A stretch of DNA of 58,896 nucleotides from RXIX01 sp003989075. Lineage in GTDB: Bacteria; Pseudomonadota; Gammaproteobacteria; Competibacterales; Competibacteraceae. A program made the translations under genes and the position numbers. The DNA is taken from positions 1 through 58,896 of the forward strand of contig JAKOYN010000042.1 in NCBI GenBank assembly GCA_029780415.1. The letters run 5' to 3'. Below, piece by piece: positions 42,345-51,773 of the stretch (the stretch's first letter is position 1; each line of letters starts with the position of its first letter). Under the pieces are notes generated by a model. It was not told where the DNA came from and ran no database searches. It was given only the letters and a program-made list of their open reading frames with translations.

Positions 42345-43601
42345 ATGATTTTCATACTAAAAGCCTACAAATTCCGCTTTGAACCGACTGCCAGCCAGCG
42401 CCAGCAGTTGGCGGTTGAGTTTGGTAACGCGCGGTTTGTATGGAATCGCTGTCTGGACTTGCGCAGCACGGCATGGGAGGAGCGCAAGGAACGCTACAAC
42501 TATGTGTCGCTGAATAGGCAAGTGACGGAATGGAAGCGCGGCGAATTCCCTTGGCTGGGTGATTCCACTGCGTCTTGCCTGACACAAGCCCTGATTGACC
42601 AGGATAAGGCATTTAAGAGCTTTTTCGATAAGCGCGGCAAGTATCCCAAGTTCAAATCCCGCTATGATCGGCAATCGGTGCGGTATCAGCTTGACCAACG
42701 CCAGATTGAGAAGACGTACCAAGCCGGTCAATTTTTAAAGCTGCCCAAGCTGGGCGCGCTTAAAGTCAGGTGGTCGCAAGTTCCGGCCGGTGTTCCGAAG
42801 ATGGCCACGGTCAGCAGAACGCCTATCGGTCGCTACTTCGTGAGCTTTTCCTGTGAAGTCGCTATTGAATCGTTGCCGTTGACCGGTAAGACCGTCGGGC
42901 TTGACTTGGGCATCAAGGACGTTGTGATCACCTGGGATGGCGAGACCGCCACGAAGTCGGGCAATCCGCGCCATTTGAAAGGCCAGTTGCGTTACCTGAA
43001 ACGCCAGCAGCGCCGCTTGAGCCGTATGCAAAAGGGCAGCAATCGGCGCAATCGGCAAAAGATCAAGGTGGCCAGGATTCATGCGCATGTGGCCGCGATG
43101 CGCGCCGACTTCCTGCATAAGACCACAACCGGCATTGTCCGTAGTGCCGATGTCATTGTGCTGGAAGATTTGAACGTAAAGGGCATGGTCAAGAATCATT
43201 GCCTTGCGAGCGCGATTGCTGATGTGGGCATGGGCGAATTCAGACGCCAGATTGAATACAAAGCTGCATGGTATGGCCGCAAGGTGGTGGTGGTAGACCA
43301 ATGGTTTCCCAGCAGCAAAACCTGCAGCGCGTGCGGCAGTTATCAGCAGAAAATGCCGTTGTCGGTCCGGTACTGGGTATGCCCGGACTGCGGGGAACGG
43401 CATGACCGCGATGTGAACGCGGCGAAGAATATACGAAGCTTTGCCATTCGGCAGGCTCATGCTGTAACAACCGGCGGGGAGCCGGGGATTGCGCGTGGAG
43501 AGAGCATGAACTTGTTGGATCATGCATCCAGCACTCTCGTTGAAACGCGAACCGAAGACATGCCGCTTGAGCCGGTACGGAACCGGCAAAAAGCGGCATA
43601 G
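42345..43601 (+). CDS. tnpB: TnpB RNA-guided nuclease (IS200/IS605, IS1341-type)
   Basis: A 418-residue protein, full length. RuvC residues are present: Asp in VGLDLGIKDVV (about 187), Glu in VIVLEDLNVKGMV (about 274), Asp in HDRDVNAAKNI (about 356). The zinc ribbon is CSACGS...CPDCGE. Such proteins use an RNA from the element's right end to cut DNA beside a short target motif, helping element retention. No TnpA lies next to it, so it moves only with help. The N-terminus MIFILKAYKFRFEP is normal; the ribosome site is weak. The guide RNA would overlap the 3' end, about 43480-43625. Confidence 0.92.
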   Translation: MIFILKAYKFRFEPTASQRQQLAVEFGNARFVWNRCLDLRSTAWEERKERYNYVSLNRQVTEWKRGEFPWLGDSTASCLTQALIDQDKAFKSFFDKRGKYPKFKSRYDRQSVRYQLDQRQIEKTYQAGQFLKLPKLGALKVRWSQVPAGVPKMATVSRTPIGRYFVSFSCEVAIESLPLTGKTVGLDLGIKDVVITWDGETATKSGNPRHLKGQLRYLKRQQRRLSRMQKGSNRRNRQKIKVARIHAHVAAMRADFLHKTTTGIVRSADVIVLEDLNVKGMVKNHCLASAIADVGMGEFRRQIEYKAAWYGRKVVVVDQWFPSSKTCSACGSYQQKMPLSVRYWVCPDCGERHDRDVNAAKNIRSFAIRQAHAVTTGGEPGIARGESMNLLDHASSTLVETRTEDMPLEPVRNRQKAA

Positions 43602-43646
43602 GCGCGGATTCCAAAGTGCTTTCAGCTTGAATTCAGGCCGGTCTGT

Positions 43647-43694
43647 CATTCTGCTGCAATCCGATTCTCCTCCGCTCAACCCCGCTGCAGAATG
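43647..43694 (+). promoter_or_regulatory. Inverted repeat before the fccA ribosome site
   Basis: CATTCTGC (43647-43654) and GCAGAATG (43687-43694) are a perfect 8-bp inverted repeat 32 bases apart. The right arm touches the GAGG ribosome site of the cytochrome gene. It could be an RNA hairpin affecting translation, or part of the right end of the tnpB element. Confidence 0.35.
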
Positions 43695-43706
43695 AGGTGC
43701 CCCGTG

Positions 43707-44060
43707 ATGACAAGCCTGCGCTCATGTTTTTTTCTGGCCAGTCTGGCCCTGCCCCTGAGCACGGCACTGGCCGCACCGCCCGCCGGGCGCTTGCTGGCCG
43801 CACAGTGCGCGCAGTGCCACGGCACCGGTGGCCAGTCGGCAAGCGGTATCGACAGCCTCGCCGGCGAGAGTGCCAGCGAACTGTATAGCGAGATGCTGGA
43901 AATGAAATACAGCCAGGATACCGGCGACATCATGCACCGCCAGGCCAGGGGTTACACCGAGGAACAGATTCGCCTGATCGCCAACTACTACGCCACTCTC
44001 AACGGTGGTGGCAGTGGCGATGGTGGCAGCGGTGGCGGCAGCAAGAGCGGCGACGATTGA
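43707..44060 (+). CDS. fccA: Flavocytochrome c sulfide dehydrogenase, cytochrome subunit
   Basis: A 117-residue periplasmic monohaem c-type cytochrome. The signal peptide is at residues 1-22 (FFLASLALPLSTALA). The haem motif CAQCH is at about residues 34-38. The distal ligand candidate is Met in LEMKYSQDTGDIM. The C-terminus is a Gly/Ser-rich tail with alternating GGGSGDGGSGGGS. It accepts electrons from the flavin subunit encoded 64 bases downstream and passes them to the cytochrome chain. The start ATG 43707 follows GAGG; GTG 43704 is an alternative. It is shorter than di-haem FccA types. Confidence 0.88.
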   Translation: MTSLRSCFFLASLALPLSTALAAPPAGRLLAAQCAQCHGTGGQSASGIDSLAGESASELYSEMLEMKYSQDTGDIMHRQARGYTEEQIRLIANYYATLNGGGSGDGGSGGGSKSGDD

Positions 44061-44124
44061 CGACAACCGCCGCTCCACGCAACTGCACGCGACTCGACCC
44101 TAAGCCACGCACAGGAAATCTCGA

Positions 44125-45393
44125 ATGAACGCACTCTCTCGCCGCCGCTTTCTGCAACTGCTGGGTCTGTCCAGCGCCGCTGCCGCTGCGCCCACGCTGC
44201 TGCGTGCGCAGGCCCAATCCGTCGTGCCCGCCGCGACCACCAACCGGGTTGTCGTGGTCGGTGGCGGCTTTGCCGGTGCCACCGTTGCCAAGTACCTGCG
44301 CCTGTGGGGCGGCGCGGCCGTTGACGTGACCCTGGTCGAGGCCAATCCGAGCCATGTGTCCTGCATCCTGAGTAATCTGGTGCTGAACAATTCGATGAGC
44401 CTGTCGCAGATCACCTTCAATTACGCCGCTCTGCAACAGAAGTACGGGGTCAGGATCGTAACCGGCAAGGCGGTGGGTATTGAGGGCAAGGCTCTGCGCC
44501 TCGCCGATGGCCAGCGTCTGGACTATGAGCGGCTGGTGCTGGCGCCGGGAATCGCGTTTTTGCCGGTGCCGGGCCTGAAAATGAACAAAGTACCGCATGC
44601 CTGGCAGGCCGGTCCGCAGACCACGCTTTTGCAAAGGCAGCTAGCCGCGATGCCTGCCGGTGGCACTTTCGTCATGACCATTCCGCCGGCGCCCTATCGC
44701 TGCCCGCCTGGCCCCTATGAGCGCGCCTGCCTGGTTGCCGATTACCTCAAGCGCAACAAGCCCGGTTCCAAGGTGATCGTGCTCGACGCCAATCCGAAGA
44801 TCATGGCCGAGGAGCATACCTTTAGCACCGCCTTTAATCAGACCCATGCCGGTATCATCGAGTACCGGCCCGGTGTGACGCTGAACCAGGTTGATTCCAG
44901 GCAGCGCATCGCCAAGACCAGCCAGGGCGATGTCAAGGCCAGCGTGCTGAACGTGATTCCCACCCAGCAGGCCGGCGGTATTGTCGCCAGTGCCGGGCTG
45001 ATTCCTGCCGGACAACGCTGGGCGCCGGTTAACCCGCTTAGCTATGAATCGACCCTGCTGCCCGGCGTGCATATCATCGGCGATGCCCAGGGCACCGGGC
45101 AGCCCAAATCCGGGCATATCGCCAATGCCGAGGCCAAGGTCTGCGCCGATGCCATCCTGCGCGCCTTTGCGGGTGAAGCGCCGGATCCGGCGCCGGTGAC
45201 CAATTCGGCCTGCTACAGCCCGATCACCGCCAATACTGCGTCCTGGCTGACGGCCGTGTATGCCTACAACCCGAATACCGGTCTGATGGAAGTGGTGCCG
45301 GATTCCTTCGGCGAAGCACCCGCACCGACGCAGGGCAATTACGAGAAGATGTTTGACTGGGCCGCCGGCCTGTTTGGCGACACCTTCGCCTGA
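44125..45393 (+). CDS. fccB: Flavocytochrome c sulfide dehydrogenase, flavoprotein subunit
   Basis: A 422-residue periplasmic FAD protein oxidising sulfide to sulfur or polysulfide. A twin-arginine signal (SRRRFLQLLGLSSAAAAAP) indicates folded export. The FAD-binding motif is VVVVGGGFAGATVAKYLRL. SHVSCILSNLVLNN, containing one redox cysteine, and PPAPYRCPPGPYERACLVAD, containing the other, are typical of SQR/FCSD. The second FAD site is PGVHIIGDAQGTGQPKSGHI. The C-terminal FCSD flavin-binding domain is at about 355-420. Paired with fccA in one operon, it indicates a sulfide-oxidising lifestyle. Confidence 0.95.
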   Translation: MNALSRRRFLQLLGLSSAAAAAPTLLRAQAQSVVPAATTNRVVVVGGGFAGATVAKYLRLWGGAAVDVTLVEANPSHVSCILSNLVLNNSMSLSQITFNYAALQQKYGVRIVTGKAVGIEGKALRLADGQRLDYERLVLAPGIAFLPVPGLKMNKVPHAWQAGPQTTLLQRQLAAMPAGGTFVMTIPPAPYRCPPGPYERACLVADYLKRNKPGSKVIVLDANPKIMAEEHTFSTAFNQTHAGIIEYRPGVTLNQVDSRQRIAKTSQGDVKASVLNVIPTQQAGGIVASAGLIPAGQRWAPVNPLSYESTLLPGVHIIGDAQGTGQPKSGHIANAEAKVCADAILRAFAGEAPDPAPVTNSACYSPITANTASWLTAVYAYNPNTGLMEVVPDSFGEAPAPTQGNYEKMFDWAAGLFGDTFA

Positions 45394-45409
45394 TGCACCG
45401 GATCAGTGT

Positions 45410-46138
45410 CTAGCGCAGCAGCGCCAGTACCGCCACCGCGCCCGTCCAGATCCCGGCGCTGGCCAGCAGCAGCAGCCCTAGGCGTTCGTAGCGGTCGCGG
45501 CCATGGCGCTGGCGCAACTGCGCTAAATGGGCGCGGCGCGCAGCCCGGTCGCGGCGGGCGGCCTGACGCAACCGGCGCCAGGCCGATGCGACCCTTGCAT
45601 TGACCGGCAGGGCCAGCAGCGGCCGCAGATCGGCACTGAGTTCCGCCAGCGACGATACGCCCTCGGGCCGCTCATCAATGAAGCGCGCGCGATCGGTAAA
45701 CACCACCCAGCCCCATACCGGTACATCCGGCAGCAGCCGTTGCAGGGCGCGTACATGGCCGGCGTTCTGCCATAGCGGATTAGGCAGGCTGAAGCGTCGC
45801 GTGCCGAGGCGCTGTGTCCAGTGCGCAGCATCGGCGTGGCCGAGAATGTCGCCCCGGTAATTCTTGGTTTCCAAGGCCAGCAGTCCGCCCGGCATTTGCA
45901 GCACATGATCAATCTGGGTCAGGCCGCCCCGGCCATCAGTGATCAGAATGTCATGCAGAACCGGGCGGCGCAGGCGCTTGAGCGCCGCTGCAACCTGCCG
46001 CTCACCCTCGCTACCCCGCTGCCGCCGGATATGGCACTGACGCAGCAGGCGCCTGCCCAATTCCGCCAGCAGCAGCGCCGGACTCCAGAGCAAAAAAATT
46101 GTCACGAGACTGGGCAGTTTGTTGAAAAGTGCGGACAT
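45410..46138 (-). CDS. NERD-domain membrane-anchored protein
   Basis: A 242-residue protein with an N-terminal membrane helix (LVTIFLLWSPALLLAELG). The nuclease-related domain (about 40-150) has GSEGERQVAAALKRL, GGLTQIDHVLQMPGGLLALE and TKNYRG, the conserved E...D...E-x-K pattern of restriction-like nucleases. A basic Arg-rich segment follows, then a second helix at the C-terminus (LLLLASAGIWTGAVAVLALL). It may process DNA at the membrane; substrate and role are not known for the family. It is convergent with fccB, with a 16-base gap. The start at 46138 is chosen over 46168, which would overlap the divergent gene. Confidence 0.82.
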   Translation of the reverse strand: MSALFNKLPSLVTIFLLWSPALLLAELGRRLLRQCHIRRQRGSEGERQVAAALKRLRRPVLHDILITDGRGGLTQIDHVLQMPGGLLALETKNYRGDILGHADAAHWTQRLGTRRFSLPNPLWQNAGHVRALQRLLPDVPVWGWVVFTDRARFIDERPEGVSSLAELSADLRPLLALPVNARVASAWRRLRQAARRDRAARRAHLAQLRQRHGRDRYERLGLLLLASAGIWTGAVAVLALLR

Positions 46139-46167
46139 GCGACCTATAAAAAAGTCAGGAGTGAGCA

Positions 46168-46407
46168 ATGCAGGAGCACGCGAACATGGTAGGGAGCTAC
46201 TTGATTTGCGACAAGTGTGGTTGTTTTGGCCCGCCGGCCGGTTTTCTCAGTAAGAGCGGTTTGCGGCTCTGCTACGCCTGCTGGCATGAAGAACAGATCG
46301 AGTGCACGTTCGGCGAGCCGGCGGATGTCAGCGCATCCGGGCAGGGACAGGCCTGTAGCGCTGCTGCGGGCAAGCCCGCGCTGGGTGATCCCGACGTGCC
46401 GCGCTAG
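46168..46407 (+). CDS. Small zinc-ribbon protein, function unknown
   Basis: A 79-residue protein with two cysteine pairs in the first half (LICDKCGCFGPP, LCYACWHEE), which would hold one zinc ion. The C-terminal half is a short polar tail. AGGAG lies seven bases before ATG 46168, supporting translation. It is divergent from the NERD gene, and its stop overlaps the end of the EamA gene on the other strand. The protein could bind nucleic acid or act in protein contacts; no family name can be given with confidence. Confidence 0.6.
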   Translation: MQEHANMVGSYLICDKCGCFGPPAGFLSKSGLRLCYACWHEEQIECTFGEPADVSASGQGQACSAAAGKPALGDPDVPR

Positions 46408-47354
46408 GACTGTTGCTCTTCGGCCAGTGCCGGGTTCGCGAGGACCGGTTCGGTCGGCGAGGGTGCGCTGCTGCCCAGGCCGAGTTGTGACAGCAGCATG
46501 CCGCCAAACATCAGCCCGCAACCGAACAGACCGCGCTGTGACAGCGTCTCGTTCAGCAACAGCCAGCCACCCAGTGCTGCGAACACGGTTTCCAGGCTGA
46601 GAATGATCGCCGCATGCGCGGGCGGTGCATGGCGCTGGCCAACCACCTGCAGGGTATAGGCCACGCCGACCGACAGCAAACCGCCATATAAAATTGGCAG
46701 CGCCGCATCCCATAGCCCGTTCAGGGTAAAGGTCGCGGCCTCGCTGAAACCGGCCACCGCCAGACTCAGCACCGCACAGATCAAAAACTGCAGGCAGGCC
46801 AGCAGCACAGGCTCGACCTGTCGACCGGACAGCCAGCCGATTGCCAGCACATGCCCGGCCCAGAACAGCGCGCCGATCAGCACCAGCGCATCACCCTCAG
46901 CCAGGCTCAGGTTCTCGCTCATGGTCAGGAAATACAGTCCCGCCACCGCGAGCGCCGCGCCGCACCAGGTGCTCCAGGGTGTGCGCTGCCGCCACAGCAG
47001 ACCCAGCAGCGGCACGATCACCACATACAGCCCGGTGATGAATCCGGCCTTGCCCGCCGTGGTATGGATCAGACCGACCTGCTGCAGCGAAGCGCCAGCA
47101 AACAGCAGCAGCCCTGCCAGCAGACTGCCACCGAACAGCAGCGGTCCGCGTACCGGTGCCACTGGCCCTGCACGCCGCGCACCGAGCAGCAGCAGCGGCA
47201 GCAGCGATACCGCACCGAGCAGGAAGCGCACTCCGTTATAGGTAAATGGACCAACATGCTCCATGCCAACCCGCTGAGCGACGAAGGCAAAGCCCCAGAT
47301 AATCGCCGCCAGCAGCAGCAGCAGTTCAGCCTTTAAGGTTGTGGAACGGATCAT
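46404..47354 (-). CDS. EamA/DMT-family transporter
   Basis: A 316-residue inner-membrane protein with ten helices in two EamA repeats. The first is about 8-140 (LLLLLAAIIWGFAFVAQRVG, FTYNGVRFLLGA), the second about 150-295 (ALVLIGALFWAGHVLAIGWL, AAIILSLETVFAALGGWLL, then LNETLSQRGLFGCGLM). These are drug/metabolite exporters, often for amino acids or other small molecules; the substrate cannot be told. The start 47354 (MIRSTTLKAE) is chosen because upstream residues are not conserved in style. The tRNA-Leu gene lies about 110 bases away on the opposite strand. Confidence 0.9.
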   Translation of the reverse strand: MIRSTTLKAELLLLLAAIIWGFAFVAQRVGMEHVGPFTYNGVRFLLGAVSLLPLLLLGARRAGPVAPVRGPLLFGGSLLAGLLLFAGASLQQVGLIHTTAGKAGFITGLYVVIVPLLGLLWRQRTPWSTWCGAALAVAGLYFLTMSENLSLAEGDALVLIGALFWAGHVLAIGWLSGRQVEPVLLACLQFLICAVLSLAVAGFSEAATFTLNGLWDAALPILYGGLLSVGVAYTLQVVGQRHAPPAHAAIILSLETVFAALGGWLLLNETLSQRGLFGCGLMFGGMLLSQLGLGSSAPSPTEPVLANPALAEEQQS

Positions 47355-47462
47355 GAACGTACTATCCCGGAAGAAATAAAGCGGCTCATCATACGTGAAG
47401 CGCCGCGCCACCGCTTGCCGGATGGCGGAAAATCCTTATACTGAGCACCTCTCCTCACTCAT

Positions 47463-47548
47463 GCCGGGGTGGCGGAATGGTAGACGCAGCGGACTCAAAA
47501 TCCGCCGCTGGTGACAGCGTGAGAGTTCGAGTCTCTCTCCCGGCACCA
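47463..47548 (+). tRNA. tRNA-Leu (anticodon CAA)
   Basis: Cloverleaf of 86 nt with encoded CCA. Acceptor GCCGGGG pairs with the CCCGGC end. D-arm GGCGGAATGGTAGACGC. Anticodon stem-loop GCGGA-CTCAAAA-TCCGC gives CAA. A long variable arm follows, typical of tRNA-Leu. T-arm is GAGAGTTCGAGTCTCTC. It reads UUG. No attachment-site duplication was seen nearby. Confidence 0.97.
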
Positions 47549-47778
47549 TCAATGCTTTGCCTCTGGCGCATTTTCGCGCCACACCTTCCTTCAGCGTAAG
47601 TCACGGTTCCCGGTCGATAGCGGGGCCGGTTGTCTGCTGTCCCGTTTTCAAGCGTTTGTTGCGTACTGTACGACCGGATTTGGCATCGCAGAATGTCTCC
47701 CCGATGTAGCCAAATTTCGGTATGCTCAAAAAAAACGACTCATAAACCAGCGCACGAACCTCTGTTAGCTACGCCAAA

Positions 47779-50700
47779 ATGTCACAGAATCCTTCACAAG
47801 GCTCCTTTTGCCACGGATGGCCGGTTCCAGCGGGCGTCGTGATGGTGGTTCTGGCGGGCATGGCGTTGACGGGACTGCTGTTTTGGCATGCTGTGCGCAA
47901 CTCCGATGCCTATATGGGCCTGCTGTTTGAGAGTGCTGCAAATCCGCGCGCCGTGCAGGTGATCGAGGCGCTCCAGGAGCGGGCGCGCCATCTTGATACC
48001 CTGCGCCAGCTTTATCAGGCGATGGGCAAGCCGGGCGCGGAAGCGTTTTTGCCCCTGGCCACGCAGGCGCAGCCCGGACAAGGCGGTATGCAGGCGCTGC
48101 TTTGGCTGGAGCGTCTGAGCGCGGCCGGGCGCGTCGCCTGGGAAGCAGATGCGCAGCGCGAGCGCATCAGCGCCTTTGATGCGCAGGGGCACCTGGTGGC
48201 AGCACCGGTGCAGCCGCTGCATTACCCGATCCGTCATCTGCTGGCCCTGAGCGGTGGCACCAGCGTACCGCTGGGGTTTGATCCAGCATCGATAGCGCCC
48301 TGTCAGGCGTTTTTACAGCAGGCCGCGCGCACCGGCATGGCCGCAGCAGCACCGGAAACCTGTCTGCGGCACACCGCGCCCGCCGCTGATCTGCTGCTGG
48401 CCGTGCTACTGCCGGCGGCGGATGCCGAGCCCCACAGCTTTCTGCTTGGTCTGTACCGGCTGGGCGAGATTATCGGCGATGCGCTGGATGCGCCGGCGCA
48501 TGATCGCTTCATCATCGACCTGCAGGCTACGGGCGGCAGCGCCGGAAAGCAGCCCGCTTATCGCTGGCCGGCGAGCCTGGCAGTGGACCTGGCCAGTATG
48601 CCCTGGCGAGTCCAGCAGGCGTTCACGCTGGCCGGCCAGCCCTGGCTGCTGGAGATCGCCGCGACGCCCGACTGGGTCGCGACCCATCAGCCCCGGATCG
48701 ACTGGCGCATCATTCCGGTTGGCCTGCTGATCACCCTGTTGCTGGCGCTGTATCTGTATATCGTGCTTGGGCGCGGTGCACGGGCGACAGCACAGGTGCA
48801 TCTTTGCGATCAGCGCGTTCAGCATCTGTTCGAGGACGTATCCAGCATCGCCGTGCAGGGCTATGACGAGGAGCGCCGGGTGCTGTTCTGGAACAGCGCC
48901 AGTGAACGGCTCTATGGCTACAGTCGCGCCGAGGCGCTTGGCCAGCGCCTGGAAAGCCTGATCGTGCCACCGGCGCAACGTTCGGAAGTGGTGCTCGATT
49001 TCCGCCTGCGCCTGCTCAATCATTGCTCGGCGCCCAGCCGCGAACTGGAGCTGATGCGCAAGGATGGCACGCCAGTGCCGGTGTACAGCAGCGAAGTACT
49101 GATCATCACCCAGCAGGGCAGCTATGAACTGTACCGCCTGGACATTGACCTGTCCGAGCGCCACCGCGCCGAGGTGGCCCTGGCGCAGCGCGATGCCCTG
49201 TTGCGGATTGCCGTGGCCAGCGCGGCGCGACTGCTGCGTGAAGCTGACCCGGGCGCGGCGATCGAGGACTGCTTTGCCCGTATCGGCGAACTGCTCGGTG
49301 TGGATCGGGCCTATCTGTTCGTCAACGAGCGCTGCCCGCTGACCGACACGCTGCACACCAGCCAGCGCTATGAATGGTGTGCGCCCGGCATCGCGCCCCA
49401 GATTGGCAACCCGCGCCTGCAAAAGCTGCCCTATGAAGCGGGTGGCTTTGCCCGCTGGCAGCAGCGCCTGACAGCCCATCTGCCGATCGTCGGCCAGATC
49501 CAGGATTTTCCGCTCAGCGAGCGTGCCCTGCTGGAGCCGCAAGGCGTGGTGTCGATTCTGGTGGTGCCGATCAGCGTGCGCGGCCTGTTCTGGGGTTTTG
49601 TCGGCTTTGATGACTGCCAGCATGCCCGCGACTGGGCGCCGGTGGAGCGCGACATCCTGCAGAGTATCGCGGGCAACATCGGCGAGGCCCTCGCCCGCCA
49701 GCAGGCCGATGCCGCCCTGCACGACAGCGAGGAGCGCTTCCGTCGCATTACCGACAACATGCGCGACCTGATCTGCCAGTCCGATGCCGAGGGCCGGTTT
49801 CAGTACGTCAGTCCGTCCTATCGTCTGGTGCTGGGCTATCGACCGGGCTCGCTGCTGGGTCGCTCGATGTTCGAGGGCCTGCATCCCGATGATCAAGCCC
49901 AGACCCTGGCGGTCTACGCGGGCATGCGCGCGCGTGGTGAATCCGGACAAGCCGAGTTTCGCTATCGCCGCGCCGATGGCGAATATGTCTGGCTGCAGTC
50001 CAATGGTACGCCGCTGTTCGATGCCGAGGGCCGCTTTATTGGCACGGTCATCGGTAGTCGCGATATCACCGCCCAGCGTGAGGCCGAGGAGCAGTTGCGG
50101 CTGGCGGCACGGGTGTTCGAGAGCACCCGCGAGGGTGTCATCGTCACCGATGCTGAAACGCGCATCCTGTCGGTGAACCGCGCCTTCAGTGACATTACCG
50201 GCTATAGCGCCGCCGAGGCGATTGGCCAGACCCCGCGCCTGCTGTCCTCGGGCCGCCACGACCGGACCTTCTTCCAGCAGATCTGGCACGCAGTGGTCAC
50301 CCAGGGACACTGGCAGGGCGAACTATGGAACCGGCGCAAGAATGGCGAGATTTACCCGGAATGGCTGGGCATCAGCGCGGTCTGCGACGAACAGGGCGAT
50401 CTGAGCCACTACATTGGTATTTTCACCGATATCAGCGAGAGCAAGGCCAGCGCCGACCGCATCGAGTTCCTGGCCCATCACGATCCGCTGACCGCCCTGC
50501 CTAATCGCATCCTGCTCCGTGACCGTTTGGAGCAGGCCCTGGCCCAGGCTGAGCGGCAGGGTTCTTCCGTGACCCTGCTGGCGCTGGATCTGGACCGCTT
50601 CAGTCTGATCAATGACTCGCTCGGCCATGAAGTCGGCGATCAACTACTGCAGATGGTGGCGCTGTGGCTGCATGCGCGCCTGCGCGAGGTTGATACCCTC

Positions 50701-51771
50701 AGCCGCCAGAGTGGCGACGAGTTCCTGGTGCTGCTGCCGGATACCGATCTTGCCGGCGGTCTGCAACTGGCCAGCGATCTGCTTGCCTGTCTCAACCGCC
50801 AGTCCTGCAGCATCGCCGGCCATACTCTGAGCATCACCGCCAGCATCGGCCTGAGTGTCTATCCGGCTCTGGCCGAGGACAGCGCGACCCTGCTCACGCA
50901 GGCTGGCACCGCCCTGCAGTACGTCCGCAACAGCGGTGGCAATGCCTTTCGCGGCTTTTCGGCGGCCATGAACGTCAATACCGTCGAGCGGCTGCGCCTG
51001 GAAAGCGACCTGCGCCAGGGGCTGGAGCGCGACGAATTCATGCTCTACTACCAGCCGCAACTCGATGTTGCCAGCGGTCGCCTGATCGGTGCCGAGGCGC
51101 TGTTGCGCTGGCAGCATCCCGAACGCGGCCCCATGCCGCCGGGGCTGTTCATTCCCATCGCCGAGGATAGCGGCCTGATCGTGCCGCTGGGTGAATGGGT
51201 GCTGCGCGAGGCCTGCCGGCAGACCTATGCCTGGCAGCAGGCCGGATTGCCGCAGCTGAACATGGCGGTCAATCTGTCGGCATTGCAGTTCAATCGCAGC
51301 GATCTGCTGGATGCCGTGGCCCGGGCGCTGGCCGATAGCGGCCTGAACCCGGGCTGCCTGGAACTGGAACTGACCGAGTCGATCCTGATTCAGGATGCCG
51401 ATAGCGCCATGAAGATGGTCGAGCAGTTGCGGGCGATGGGTTTGAAGCTGTCGATCGATGATTTTGGCACCGGCTATTCCAGCCTGCGCTATCTGCAGAA
51501 ACTGCCGGTGCAGAAGCTGAAAATTGACCAGTCCTTTGTGCGCGCCCTGCCTGAGGATGGCGATAGCCGGGCCATCGTGCGCGCCATCGTGCAACTGGCG
51601 CACAGCCTGCAGTTGATCACCGTGGCCGAGGGCGTGGAAACCGCCGCACAGTTTGAATTTCTGCGCGGCGAGGGCTGCGATCAGGTCCAGGGTTATTACA
51701 TCGACCGGCCCCTGCCAGCAGCAGAGTTCGCCGCGCTGCTTGCCCGGCAGCAGCCGGGTGCTCAGGCTTAA
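47779..51771 (+). CDS. Membrane sensor with CHASE, PAS, GAF, GGDEF and EAL domains
   Basis: A 1330-residue c-di-GMP enzyme. A membrane helix (about 18-38) and periplasmic CHASE-type sensor (about 40-300, with PLHYPIRHL and VPLGFDPAS) are followed by a second helix (about 313-333). Cytoplasmic domains are PAS (about 345-460), GAF (475-640), PAS (650-765), PAS (775-890), GGDEF (895-1060) and EAL (1070-1325). The GGDEF signature is RQSGDEF, so the first Gly is Ser. EAL is intact: AEALLRWQHPERG, DDFGTGYSSLRYL, KLKIDQSFV. It is probably mainly a phosphodiesterase lowering c-di-GMP, with possible GTP-responsive GGDEF. It stands alone after tRNA-Leu. Confidence 0.92.
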   Translation: MSQNPSQGSFCHGWPVPAGVVMVVLAGMALTGLLFWHAVRNSDAYMGLLFESAANPRAVQVIEALQERARHLDTLRQLYQAMGKPGAEAFLPLATQAQPGQGGMQALLWLERLSAAGRVAWEADAQRERISAFDAQGHLVAAPVQPLHYPIRHLLALSGGTSVPLGFDPASIAPCQAFLQQAARTGMAAAAPETCLRHTAPAADLLLAVLLPAADAEPHSFLLGLYRLGEIIGDALDAPAHDRFIIDLQATGGSAGKQPAYRWPASLAVDLASMPWRVQQAFTLAGQPWLLEIAATPDWVATHQPRIDWRIIPVGLLITLLLALYLYIVLGRGARATAQVHLCDQRVQHLFEDVSSIAVQGYDEERRVLFWNSASERLYGYSRAEALGQRLESLIVPPAQRSEVVLDFRLRLLNHCSAPSRELELMRKDGTPVPVYSSEVLIITQQGSYELYRLDIDLSERHRAEVALAQRDALLRIAVASAARLLREADPGAAIEDCFARIGELLGVDRAYLFVNERCPLTDTLHTSQRYEWCAPGIAPQIGNPRLQKLPYEAGGFARWQQRLTAHLPIVGQIQDFPLSERALLEPQGVVSILVVPISVRGLFWGFVGFDDCQHARDWAPVERDILQSIAGNIGEALARQQADAALHDSEERFRRITDNMRDLICQSDAEGRFQYVSPSYRLVLGYRPGSLLGRSMFEGLHPDDQAQTLAVYAGMRARGESGQAEFRYRRADGEYVWLQSNGTPLFDAEGRFIGTVIGSRDITAQREAEEQLRLAARVFESTREGVIVTDAETRILSVNRAFSDITGYSAAEAIGQTPRLLSSGRHDRTFFQQIWHAVVTQGHWQGELWNRRKNGEIYPEWLGISAVCDEQGDLSHYIGIFTDISESKASADRIEFLAHHDPLTALPNRILLRDRLEQALAQAERQGSSVTLLALDLDRFSLINDSLGHEVGDQLLQMVALWLHARLREVDTLSRQSGDEFLVLLPDTDLAGGLQLASDLLACLNRQSCSIAGHTLSITASIGLSVYPALAEDSATLLTQAGTALQYVRNSGGNAFRGFSAAMNVNTVERLRLESDLRQGLERDEFMLYYQPQLDVASGRLIGAEALLRWQHPERGPMPPGLFIPIAEDSGLIVPLGEWVLREACRQTYAWQQAGLPQLNMAVNLSALQFNRSDLLDAVARALADSGLNPGCLELELTESILIQDADSAMKMVEQLRAMGLKLSIDDFGTGYSSLRYLQKLPVQKLKIDQSFVRALPEDGDSRAIVRAIVQLAHSLQLITVAEGVETAAQFEFLRGEGCDQVQGYYIDRPLPAAEFAALLARQQPGAQA

Positions 51772-51773
51772 CC

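Noticed and set aside
47463..47548. tRNA-Leu as an integration site for a genomic island
   Set aside because: No integrase gene nearby and no duplicated tRNA 3' end found in the window.
48406..50310. 634-codon minus-strand open frame
   Set aside because: Antisense to the PAS/GAF/GGDEF/EAL gene.
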